In this document: positions 1 to 6,051 of the stretch, piece after piece
Layout of the letters: each line of letters begins with the position of its first letter
Position numbering within the stretch: position 1 is the first letter of the stretch
From: an uncultured Oscillospiraceae bacterium
Lineage (GTDB): Bacteria; Bacillota; Clostridia; Oscillospirales; Acutalibacteraceae
Assembly (NCBI GenBank): GCA_900556765.1
Contig: USQH01000067.1
Span: 1-7,418 of the forward strand
DNA length: 7,418 nucleotides
Reading direction: 5' to 3'
Translations under genes and position numbers: made by a program
The notes under the pieces: model-generated
Told to the model about the DNA's origin: nothing
What the model saw: only the letters and a program-made list of their open reading frames with translations
The model's database searches: none

Positions 1-509
1 ACGGCGGCGCTCAGGAGCGCAGCCGCCGTGCCGGAACGGAAAACACCGCCGGCATTGCAGGCCTCGGTGTTGCAATCACCGACGCTGTCAGCAACATTCC
101 CGCCCGCGCCGAAAAACTGATTAAAATGCGCGAGCATTTTATTACCGAAGCGCTCAAAATCGAGAGGTCGCGTGTAAACGGCGACCGCGAAAAGCGACTG
201 CCCGGCAATATCAATATGTGCTTTGAGGGAATTGAGGGCGAAAGTCTGCTGCTGTGGCTTGACAATAACGGCATTTGTGCATCATCAGGTTCAGCCTGCA
301 CCTCCGGCTCTCTTGATCCGAGCCACGTTTTGCTTGCGATCGGACTGCCGCACGAAATAGCACACGGTTCGCTGCGTATATCGCTGTCGGACGAAAATAC
401 TATGGAGGATGTCGACTACATTCTTTCGGTGCTGCCGGGAATAATCGACAAGCTCAGAGCTATGTCTCCGCTGTGGGAAAGAATTAAAAAACAGGAAAAA
501 GGTGAATAA
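1..509 (+). CDS. nifS: Cysteine desulfurase NifS, C-terminal part (5' end outside window)
   Basis: Pyridoxal-phosphate enzyme that takes sulfur from L-cysteine as a persulfide and passes it to a Fe-S scaffold in the cytoplasm. The open frame runs in from the left edge (first whole codon at base 3); 168 residues are visible. They open with the family motif GGAQERSRRAGTEN (NifS/IscS proteins usually have GG-Q/H-ER-x-x-R-x-GT). The catalytic loop SSGSACTSGSLDPSHVL follows, with the persulfide-forming Cys codon at 297-299; in E. coli IscS this is Cys328 in a near-identical context. RISL and the helical C-terminus end normally. The PLP-binding lysine lies upstream, outside the window. An internal ATG at 126 is only Met inside the domain, not a start. 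The downstream nifU starts 2 bases after the stop, so the two are one operon and probable partners. NifS rather than IscS is chosen from the GTEN motif and the nifU context. Confidence 0.95.
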   Translation, partial: GGAQERSRRAGTENTAGIAGLGVAITDAVSNIPARAEKLIKMREHFITEALKIERSRVNGDREKRLPGNINMCFEGIEGESLLLWLDNNGICASSGSACTSGSLDPSHVLLAIGLPHEIAHGSLRISLSDENTMEDVDYILSVLPGIIDKLRAMSPLWERIKKQEKGE

Positions 510-511
510 AT

Positions 512-961
512 ATGTATACTGAACAGGTAATGGATCATTTCACAAATCCGCGCAACGTCGGTGAGATTCCCGACGCTGACGGTATCGGCGAAGTCGGCAA
601 CGCAAAATGCGGCGACATTATGAAAATGTACATCAAGGTCAAGGACAACATCATCACCGATGTTAAGTTCAAAACCTATGGCTGCGGCTCAGCAATTGCA
701 ACCAGCTCGATTGCTACCGAGATGATAAAGGGTCACACCATTGAGGAAGCACTGAAGCTCTCCAACAAAGCGGTCGTCGAGGCACTCGGCGGTCTGCCGG
801 CGCACAAGATCCACTGCTCGGTACTCGCCGAACAGTCGATCAAAGCAGCTATTGCCGACTACTACACACGTCAAGGCATCGATCCCGATCCTATCGTCGG
901 TGATGTTCATGAGTGCTGTCACGATGAATCCGAGTGTGCAAACGGATGCGCTCATAAATAA
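512..961 (+). CDS. nifU: Fe-S cluster assembly scaffold, NifU/IscU family (Clostridium type) with Cys/His-rich tail
   Basis: Scaffold on which 2Fe-2S or 4Fe-4S clusters are built from sulfur given by NifS, then passed to apoproteins. It has 149 residues. The three conserved ligand cysteines are present: C33 in NAKCGD (with D35), C58 in YGCGSAIATSS, and C102 preceded by H101 in KIHCSVLAE. These correspond to C37/D39, C63 and H105/C106 of E. coli IscU. The LPPVK chaperone-binding segment of IscU reads LPAHK here (residues 95-99). The fold ends near residue 122. About 27 further residues follow, ending with H133, C135, C136, H137, C142, C146 and H148, an acidic Cys/His-rich tail not part of the core family. 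The start ATG has an AGGTGA Shine-Dalgarno at 500-505, 6 bases upstream, inside the end of nifS, pointing to translation coupling. It is the short, single-domain scaffold type and lacks the ferredoxin and C-terminal Nfu domains of nitrogen-fixation NifU. Confidence 0.95.
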   Translation: MYTEQVMDHFTNPRNVGEIPDADGIGEVGNAKCGDIMKMYIKVKDNIITDVKFKTYGCGSAIATSSIATEMIKGHTIEEALKLSNKAVVEALGGLPAHKIHCSVLAEQSIKAAIADYYTRQGIDPDPIVGDVHECCHDESECANGCAHK

Positions 962-984
962 TTTTAAACTGCAATAAATGACAT

Positions 985-1022
985 AGCGGCTGTGTACAGC
1001 AATTGTACACAGCCGCTTTTTT
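985..1022 (+). terminator. Rho-independent terminator of the nifS-nifU operon
   Basis: A perfect 14-bp inverted repeat, AGCGGCTGTGTACA (985-998) against TGTACACAGCCGCT (1004-1017), has a 5-base loop and runs into six T (1017-1022). It lies 23 bases after the nifU stop. On the minus strand the hairpin lacks a good T-tract (ATGTCATTTATT), so stopping convergent transcription from the carboxypeptidase gene would be weaker. Confidence 0.92.
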
Positions 1023-1035
1023 GTTATAATACGTT

Positions 1036-2274
1036 TTACTTTGCAAACAGCGCGGAGAATATCCTGCCGATGCCGACCGAATAGCTCATTTTATCGACGC
1101 CGTTTGATGTAACCACCGGCAACTGTCCGAGAGTCTTGCCGTCAAGAGTAAAGGTTATCGTACCGACCGTATCCCCTGCTCTGATCGGCGCCTCCAGGCT
1201 CTCCGGCAGGTCAAACGATTTTTGTATATCGCCCTCCCTGCCCTTGGCAACGAGAAACGACACACTGCTGTCCGCAGTCAGGGTCACCGAGGTCTGCGTA
1301 CCCTTCGTTACCGGTATATCGGGCAGCTCGTCGCGTTCGATCTTGACGGTCGCACTGCCGTAATTCGCAAAGCCGAAATTCAGCAGTTTTTTGGCATCGG
1401 CAAAACGATTGTTGCTGTTATCACATCCGAGAACTACGGCAATAAGGCTCAGTCCGTCACGCGTTGCCGACGCCGATAAGCAACAGCCGGCGCCGCTCGT
1501 TGTGCCGGTCTTCAGTCCTGTTGCTCCCTCGTAAAAGCGCACCAGCTTATTTGTATTAACAAGCTCGGTCTTGCCGCCGCGCAATGAATCCATCCAAACG
1601 GTAGTGTATTTTTTTATGAGGTCATGCTTCAGCAATTCGCGCGACATGACCGCAATGTCACGCGCGGTCGTCAGATGTCCCTGCGCGTCCAGACCGGTGC
1701 AGTTTTCAAAATGCGTATTTTTCATGCCGAGCTGCTTTGCACGCTCATTCATCATACTGACGAAGCCTTCCTCGCTGCCGGCTACGTTTTCGCCCAAAGC
1801 GCAAGTGGCATCATTCGCCGATCCGATCGCGGCGGCACGGAGCAGTTCATCCACCGTCATAGTCTCGCCGGGTTCCAGCCATATCTGCGAGCCGCCCATT
1901 GACGCCGCATGTTCGGTACAGGTAACATCCGAATCAACGGTGAACTTGCCGTTTTCGAGCGCCTCCATAACAAGCAGCAGTGACATAATCTTTGTAATCG
2001 ATGCAGGAGGAGTCTTTTCGTCGGCGTTTTTTTCAAACAGTATCTTGCCTGTATTCTGCTCAATAAGAATTGCCGACTTTGCATTAAGCGTAATGTCACC
2101 CACATTGGCAACGGTAACTGCCTCATCCTTGTCGTCAAGGTCACTCATCAGATCATTCGACATATACTCAGTTACGATCCGTGTCTGCGTTATTTCCGTG
2201 TCCGCATAAGCGGAAACGGCGAGCAGTGACATTATCATAAGTCCCGACAGTATACACTTTATCATTTTTATCAT
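1036..2274 (-). CDS. dacF: D-alanyl-D-alanine carboxypeptidase, DacF-like (peptidase S11, low-molecular-weight PBP)
   Basis: Secreted penicillin-binding protein that removes the terminal D-Ala from peptidoglycan stem peptides. With the start chosen here it has 412 residues. A signal peptide (MIKMIKCILSGLMIMSLLAV, cleavage probable after AYA at residue 24) precedes the S11 domain. The three active-site motifs are visible: SITK (S92 nucleophile, K95), SAN (S152, N154; usually SGN) and KTG (255-257, in GLKTGTTSGAG). AASMGGSQIWLEPGE and LVNTNKLVRFY are typical of the DacF/DacA group. A beta-rich PBP5 C-terminal domain follows, and the end (GIGRIFSALFAK) could be the amphipathic membrane anchor. 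Start choice: an ATG 24 bases further up (2298) has no ribosome site, while the ATG at 2274 has GGGAG at 2284-2288. B. subtilis dacF is expressed in the forespore and dacB in the mother cell; a sporulation role here is inferred from the neighbouring germination operon. The dacF label rests on sequence resemblance, so another dac paralogue is possible. Confidence 0.93.
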   Translation of the reverse strand: MIKMIKCILSGLMIMSLLAVSAYADTEITQTRIVTEYMSNDLMSDLDDKDEAVTVANVGDITLNAKSAILIEQNTGKILFEKNADEKTPPASITKIMSLLLVMEALENGKFTVDSDVTCTEHAASMGGSQIWLEPGETMTVDELLRAAAIGSANDATCALGENVAGSEEGFVSMMNERAKQLGMKNTHFENCTGLDAQGHLTTARDIAVMSRELLKHDLIKKYTTVWMDSLRGGKTELVNTNKLVRFYEGATGLKTGTTSGAGCCLSASATRDGLSLIAVVLGCDNSNNRFADAKKLLNFGFANYGSATVKIERDELPDIPVTKGTQTSVTLTADSSVSFLVAKGREGDIQKSFDLPESLEAPIRAGDTVGTITFTLDGKTLGQLPVVTSNGVDKMSYSVGIGRIFSALFAK

Positions 2275-2283
2275 AGCTTTTTT

Positions 2284-2288
2284 CTCCC
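2284..2288 (-). promoter_or_regulatory. Shine-Dalgarno site that decides the carboxypeptidase start
   Basis: On the minus strand GGGAG is followed by 9 bases and then ATG (2274-2272). It lies downstream of the alternative ATG at 2298, so it cannot serve that one. This favours the 412-residue protein with a signal peptide starting MIKMIK. Confidence 0.7.
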
Positions 2289-2306
2289 AAATTCTCATTT
2301 TATTAA

Positions 2307-2334
2307 AATATATGAAAATTGTTCCTGCATATGC
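2307..2334 (-). promoter_or_regulatory. Candidate sigma-E-like promoter for the carboxypeptidase gene
   Basis: On the minus strand GCATATG (2334-2328) is followed after 13 bases by CATATATT (2314-2307). From memory, the B. subtilis sigma-E consensus is about KMATATT and CATACAnT with a spacer near 14, so this matches 6 of 7 and 7 of 8 positions. Transcription would start near 2299, giving a leader of about 25 bases that includes the ribosome site at 2284-2288. No sigma-A -35 hexamer sits at the right distance from TATATT. The region is AT-rich, so a chance match is quite possible. Confidence 0.35.
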
Positions 2335-2355
2335 GGAAGAATAAAGAAAATGATA
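2327..2355 (+). promoter_or_regulatory. Weak sigma-G-like promoter candidate for the germination operon
   Basis: On the plus strand GCATA (2327-2331), 17 bases, then AATGATA (2349-2355) resembles the forespore sigma-G pattern GnATR / CATnnTA with one mismatch in the -10. B. subtilis gerA-type operons are sigma-G dependent. Against it, the predicted transcript start (about 2362) falls inside the ribosome site at 2360-2365, leaving a very short leader. It shares the palindrome GCATATGC (2327-2334) with the minus-strand candidate. Confidence 0.2.
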
Positions 2356-2359
2356 TAAA

Positions 2360-2365
2360 GAGGTG
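2360..2365 (+). promoter_or_regulatory. Shine-Dalgarno site that decides the GerAA-type start
   Basis: GAGGTG is a perfect anti-SD match, 9 bases before GTG at 2375. The in-frame GTG codons at 2363 and 2366 overlap or directly adjoin this site and are unlikely starts. Confidence 0.75.
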
Positions 2366-2374
2366 GTGTTTTTC

Positions 2375-3859
2375 GTGGATATAAGTACAAACTTAAATCA
2401 AAATCTGGAATACATTAAGGAATTATTCTGCTTTGGCAAAAACAAAGATATAATAATACGCGAATTCAGAAGCATAGGCGGTGCTAAATGTTTTTTAGCG
2501 TACATCGACGGCATGGCTGACACCAACGGAATGAACGACTTTATAATCCGACCCATAATGGCAAGCCGCGAAACCCCGATGCAGTTCGATCTTTTCGGCA
2601 CGCTTGAATACAACAATGTCGAAGTACAGACCGATTTGGACAAAGCGGCTGATTCAATATTGCAGGGGGATACGATGGTGCTTGCCGACGGTCTTAACAA
2701 GTGCGCCATCGTTGAGACAAAAAGCTTTGATAAACGATCGGTCGGCTCACCAGACACCGAATCGGTCGTGAAAGGATCGCATGAGGGCTTTACCGAAAGC
2801 ATACGCACAAGCATAACACTTCTGCGACGCATCGTCAAAAGTCCAAAGTTGTGCACCGAGTTTATTTCTGTCGGAGGCGTCAATGGGTGCCGCTGCGCTG
2901 TAATGTACCTTGACGACATTACAAGCGACAAGCTGGTAAAAAAGGTCAAGTACAGGCTCAACAATATTAAAGGTGATTTTATTTCGGGTGCGGGTATGGT
3001 CGAGCAGTTAATCGAGGACTCAACATGGTCACTGTTTCCGTCGATATTGTCCACCGAGCGTCCCGACCGCACGGCGGAATATCTGACCTCGGGCCGCATC
3101 GCCGTCATATGCGACAACACGCCCTTTGCGCTGATAATGCCTATATCGCTGTCGGTACTGCTTGACTCGCCTGAAGGAAATCAGCAGCGGTGGCAAAACG
3201 GGACGTTTTCACGCATTATACGCACCTTTGCATTTCTGCTGGCGACCATGCTGTCGGGCATTTACATTGCACTGGTCTGCTTTCACCGCGAACTGATACC
3301 GAGCGAATTACTGACCATACTGATAGATTCGCGAGTGCAGATACCTTTTTCATCGCTGGCGGAACTTATTGTAATGGAGGTCTTTTTTGAACTGGTGCGT
3401 GAAGCCGGACTGCGTGTGCCGAACGCCGTCGGCAGCGCGATCGGAGTGGTTGGCGGACTGATACTCGGTGACGCGGCGGTCAGTGCAGGCATTGTCAGTC
3501 CTGTTACGCTGATAATTGTAGCCATATCTGGCATCGCAAACGGAGTCATACCCGACTATGATCTGTCGTCAGGCATCCGTGTGCTGAAATTCGGATTTAT
3601 CATCCTAGGCGGAACGCTCGGATTTCTCGGCATCGCGGCAGGACTGATTGCAACGCTTGTAATACTGGCTAAGCAAAGCTCATTCGGCGAATCCATGCTG
3701 TCGCCGTCATCGGGCACTCGCGGCTCGGTAGGCACTATGATATATCAGCGTCCGATATGGAAGCAGGAGCTGCGTTCCAAACTGCTCGATTCCAAAAACC
3801 TGCGTCAGCAACCGGATATTTCGCGAAAATGGGCGCTGAAGGAGGACGACGATGAGTAA
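2375..3859 (+). CDS. gerAA: Spore germination protein, GerA family A subunit (GerAA/GerKA type)
   Basis: Membrane subunit of a germinant receptor in the spore inner membrane; A, B and C subunits together sense nutrients such as amino acids or sugars. With the GTG start it has 494 residues, normal for the family. Residues 1 to about 275 form the soluble N-terminal region, including VVKGSHEGFTESIRTSITLL (131-150), which aligns with the family's RGPREGF-like motif but has K, S and H at usually conserved places. DNTPFALIMP (247-256) and LLDSPEGNQQRW (262-273) lead into the membrane part, with several hydrophobic segments between about 281 and 432. Family hallmarks there are LIDSRVQIPF (316-325), MEVFFELVREAGLRVP (334-349), GGLILGDAAVSAGIVSP (360-376) and PDYDLSSGIRVLKFG (393-407). 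A hydrophilic tail (about 435-494) closes it. Its last 8 bases overlap the next gene. SpoVAF is a paralogue of the same family, but the B and C partners downstream favour a true receptor A subunit. The exact receptor type and germinant cannot be read from sequence. Confidence 0.94.
   Translation: MDISTNLNQNLEYIKELFCFGKNKDIIIREFRSIGGAKCFLAYIDGMADTNGMNDFIIRPIMASRETPMQFDLFGTLEYNNVEVQTDLDKAADSILQGDTMVLADGLNKCAIVETKSFDKRSVGSPDTESVVKGSHEGFTESIRTSITLLRRIVKSPKLCTEFISVGGVNGCRCAVMYLDDITSDKLVKKVKYRLNNIKGDFISGAGMVEQLIEDSTWSLFPSILSTERPDRTAEYLTSGRIAVICDNTPFALIMPISLSVLLDSPEGNQQRWQNGTFSRIIRTFAFLLATMLSGIYIALVCFHRELIPSELLTILIDSRVQIPFSSLAELIVMEVFFELVREAGLRVPNAVGSAIGVVGGLILGDAAVSAGIVSPVTLIIVAISGIANGVIPDYDLSSGIRVLKFGFIILGGTLGFLGIAAGLIATLVILAKQSSFGESMLSPSSGTRGSVGTMIYQRPIWKQELRSKLLDSKNLRQQPDISRKWALKEDDDE
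3839..3845 (+). promoter_or_regulatory. Strong Shine-Dalgarno site for the GerAB-GerAC fusion gene
   Basis: AAGGAGG lies 6 bases before the ATG at 3852 and inside the 3' end of the GerAA-type gene. The overlapping stop and start (ATGAGTAA, 3852-3859) suggests coupled translation and near-equal amounts of the two products. Confidence 0.85.
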
Positions 3860-5906
3860 GCTGCAGCTTTTTTCGGTCATGTCGACCGGCACTCTCGTTT
3901 ACGTTTACACCTATGCGCTGAATTCACTTATGGCGTCTACCGGCACAAACGGGTGGATGTCTGCGATTATCGGCTGTGTTGTTTGGATAGCCTTGTTCAT
4001 TCCTGCGGTGATGCTGATACGGAAATCGGGTAAAAAGACTCTTGCCGCACTGATATACGACTGCCTGGGAGAATTTTTCGGAATGGTCGTAAACTGTCTT
4101 GTAGCTGCGGCGGTCATATTATCAATGTCTGAGCGGTTGTACGAATGTATACGTCTTATGCACCTGTACGGTTATTCCAAAACACCGGCGGCAGTCATTG
4201 CCGCAGTTATTGCCATTGTTGCATTTTACTGCGGAAAAGCAGGTCACACGGCAGTTGCGAAGGCTGCCGTGCCGGTGGTCATAGCGCTGCTAGCCGGCAT
4301 AATTATCGTAATACTTTCGGGTACGGGTATGTACGAATTCGGAAACCTGTTCCCTATTCTCGGCTACGGCGCGGCAAGCACGGCAAAGGGCAGCATATGG
4401 ATACTTTCCGCTGTGGACAATACGCTTGTCGGATTGATAGTATGCGATCAGATATCGGATAAAAAGCTTTCAGGCGGCTGTATTGCGGCGTCAATAACAG
4501 CAGCGGCTGCATACGCTCTGAGCGCTTATTTTTACAGAATGGCGTTTCCGTACGCCGCAGGCGCCGAAAACACAAGCGGCATTATCGACATTGCCCGCGG
4601 CACCGAAAGCGGCGGATTTTTTCAGCGATTTGAGGCAATACTGCTGTTCATTGTCATAACCGGCATGATAATGTTTATTGCCGTTTATTTAAGTGCGGCG
4701 GTCAAACAGGTCGACGATACATTTTCCTTCAAAAAGAAGCGGTCGTGGCTGCTCGCCGCAATTATCGCCGCTATTGTATTTACAATTTCGCTCATTTCCG
4801 ACAGGACCAAAATTACCGGATCGAATCTGTTGCAATGGTACAGACAGTATAGCTTTTTCTTTGTACTGGCAGTGGCAATCGCCATGTTAATCGGGGGATT
4901 GATAAAGCGCGGCTTTGCCAAGCGAGCGGCAACGACAGCGGTAGTGATTGCGCTGTGCATGAGCCTTTGCTCCTGCGGCGACTACCGTGAAATCGAAAAC
5001 GAAGCGTATGCCGTAATGATCGGAATTGACAACGTCAGTACCGAAGCGGGGTATTCGTACTCCCTGCGTCTGATGGGAGAGCAGAGCGAGGTGATAACCA
5101 TCGTCGCGCCGTCGCTCAACTCGGCGATAAAGCAATACACGGGCGAGGGGTCGCGTGATCTGTCGCTCAAAAATCTGCGTATGCTCGCCGTTTCATACGA
5201 CGTTGCAAAAAGCGGTATTCTTAAGCATATTGATCCGATCGTACTCGACACCAACACAAAAAACAGCATTATGCTTGCGGTATGCAACGGCTCGGCGGAG
5301 CAGTTTATCTCCTCCGAACGATTCGGCAATACTCAGGAGATCGAGCTTGTGGTAAGTGAAAGACTGCACTCCGACCTGTACGATCCGATATCGGTCAGCA
5401 AAATTCATAACGGCATATATTCAACAATAAAGGACGCTTACGCCTCATATGTGTCCGAAATAACTGATAAAGGCTGTATTATCAACGGGTCGGTATATTT
5501 CTCCGGAGATAAGGCGGTCGGCGTACTTGACGGCGACGAAACGGCGATGATAAAGGCGGCTTTCGGCAGAATGACCGGATACGAGCTGACCTCCGACGAA
5601 CGAGAATTTGAAATATCGTCCAAACGACCGTGCAAAATAGGTGTTAACAGCGGCAAAATCTATGTAACAGTCTATCTCAAATGCACGGAAAACGGAAAAA
5701 GCGTTGATATAGTTCCCGAAAAGATCACGCATTTGCTCAGCGATCGACTGGAAGCGGCGCTCTCCGACGCTCAGTCAGCCGGCAGTGATATTTTAGGTAT
5801 CGGCGGAGCAGTTGCCAAGCAGCACGCGACGATAGGCGGATTTGAAAACTCCAACTGGAAAAGCCGCTATCGCACAGCGCAGATCAGCGTTAATGTGGTT
5901 TTCTAA
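3852..5906 (+). CDS. Fused spore germination protein: GerAB-type permease joined to GerAC-type lipoprotein
   Basis: One uninterrupted frame of 684 residues holds two receptor subunits that are normally separate proteins of roughly 365 and 370-400 residues. Residues 1 to about 352 look like a GerAB spore-permease (APC superfamily) with about ten hydrophobic segments, near 5-27, 34-56, 74-93, 111-128, 137-156, 180-199, 208-228, 257-282, 298-315 and 332-351. SGGFFQRFEAILLFIVI (253-269) is typical of the family. A basic loop (IKRGFAKR, 351-358) and a short hydrophobic run (359-372) then lead to the lipobox LCSC (372-375). From C375 a GerAC domain follows: CGDYREIENEAYAVMIGID resembles the usual C-WD-x-x-EI start, and INGSVYFSGDKAVGVLDGDE and SDILGIGGAVA match its C-terminal domain. 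So the joint keeps a whole lipoprotein signal peptide, placing the GerAC part outside the inner membrane. No in-frame ATG or GTG with a ribosome site is visible just before it. A sequencing error that removed a stop cannot be fully excluded. Confidence 0.93.
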   Translation: MSKLQLFSVMSTGTLVYVYTYALNSLMASTGTNGWMSAIIGCVVWIALFIPAVMLIRKSGKKTLAALIYDCLGEFFGMVVNCLVAAAVILSMSERLYECIRLMHLYGYSKTPAAVIAAVIAIVAFYCGKAGHTAVAKAAVPVVIALLAGIIIVILSGTGMYEFGNLFPILGYGAASTAKGSIWILSAVDNTLVGLIVCDQISDKKLSGGCIAASITAAAAYALSAYFYRMAFPYAAGAENTSGIIDIARGTESGGFFQRFEAILLFIVITGMIMFIAVYLSAAVKQVDDTFSFKKKRSWLLAAIIAAIVFTISLISDRTKITGSNLLQWYRQYSFFFVLAVAIAMLIGGLIKRGFAKRAATTAVVIALCMSLCSCGDYREIENEAYAVMIGIDNVSTEAGYSYSLRLMGEQSEVITIVAPSLNSAIKQYTGEGSRDLSLKNLRMLAVSYDVAKSGILKHIDPIVLDTNTKNSIMLAVCNGSAEQFISSERFGNTQEIELVVSERLHSDLYDPISVSKIHNGIYSTIKDAYASYVSEITDKGCIINGSVYFSGDKAVGVLDGDETAMIKAAFGRMTGYELTSDEREFEISSKRPCKIGVNSGKIYVTVYLKCTENGKSVDIVPEKITHLLSDRLEAALSDAQSAGSDILGIGGAVAKQHATIGGFENSNWKSRYRTAQISVNVVF
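4902..4976 (+). other. Internal lipoprotein signal peptide and lipobox at the GerAB/GerAC joint
   Basis: Codons 351-375 of the fusion encode a basic n-region (IKRGFAKR), a hydrophobic stretch of about 14 residues (AATTAVVIALCMSL) and the lipobox LCSC ending at C375 (codon 4974-4976). Cys at position -2 is unusual; L at -3 and S at -1 fit the consensus. If the permease ends on the cytoplasmic side, as is known for ten-helix GerAB proteins, this segment runs from inside to outside, the orientation required by prolipoprotein transferase (Lgt) and signal peptidase II (LspA). Whether it is cut or stays as an eleventh helix cannot be told from sequence. Confidence 0.75.
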
Positions 5907-5936
5907 TGAAAGTATATTTTGTCGTTATAACAGGCA

Positions 5937-5966
5937 AATAAAAACGGCTTGCCGTAAAAGCAAGCC
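5937..5966 (-). terminator. Rho-independent terminator (minus strand), after the FAD-dehydrogenase gene
   Basis: On the minus strand GGCTTGC (5966-5960) pairs with GCAAGCC (5952-5946) across a 7-base loop and is followed by GTTTTTATTT. On the plus strand the same hairpin has no T-tract, so it serves the minus-strand gene, as a second terminator behind the one at 5976-6024. Confidence 0.65.
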
Positions 5967-5975
5967 CGAACACGC

Positions 5976-6024
5976 AAAAAAAGCGTCATCGCCGAAAATA
6001 ATATGCGGCGTTGGCGCTTTTTTT
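5976..6024. terminator. Bidirectional rho-independent terminator between convergent genes
   Basis: The 19-base arms, 5976-5994 (seven A, then GCGTCATCGCCG) and 6006-6024 (CGGCGTTGGCGC, then seven T), pair except for one G-U wobble and one mismatch, with an 11-base loop. A-tract on one side and T-tract on the other let it work in both directions: for the germination operon (ends 5906) and for the FAD-dehydrogenase gene (ends 6052). Confidence 0.85.
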
Positions 6025-6051
6025 CAGTAATTGTTATTAAATATCAGCTCA

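Noticed and set aside
2..28. GC-rich inverted repeat (CGGCGGCGCT / AGCGC-A-GCCGCCG) at the left edge
   Set aside because: It lies in the codons of the conserved GGxQERxxR motif of NifS and has no T-tract; best explained by Arg/Gly/Ala codons.
1571..2209. Long open frame on the plus strand (212 codons) opposite the carboxypeptidase gene
   Set aside because: It is antisense to a gene with all three S11 active-site motifs, has a Ser-rich low-complexity translation, no ribosome site recognised and no family resemblance.
2272..2298. Upstream ATG (2298) as start of the carboxypeptidase, giving 420 residues
   Set aside because: No Shine-Dalgarno precedes it, and it adds charged residues before a good signal peptide; the ATG at 2274 has GGGAG at proper distance.
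2398..3120. Long open frame on the minus strand (240 codons) opposite the GerAA-type gene
   Set aside because: A shadow of a clearly recognised GerA-family gene; no recognisable domain in its translation.
4893..4901. GGGGGA followed by TTG as a possible internal start for a separate GerAC
   Set aside because: The purine-rich run directly touches the TTG, leaving no spacer; no ATG or GTG lies at a usable distance ahead of the whole signal peptide, so separate initiation is not supported.
5907..6051. Possible small RNA or gene in the convergent intergenic region
   Set aside because: The stretch is accounted for by two terminator hairpins; no promoter or convincing short coding frame was seen.
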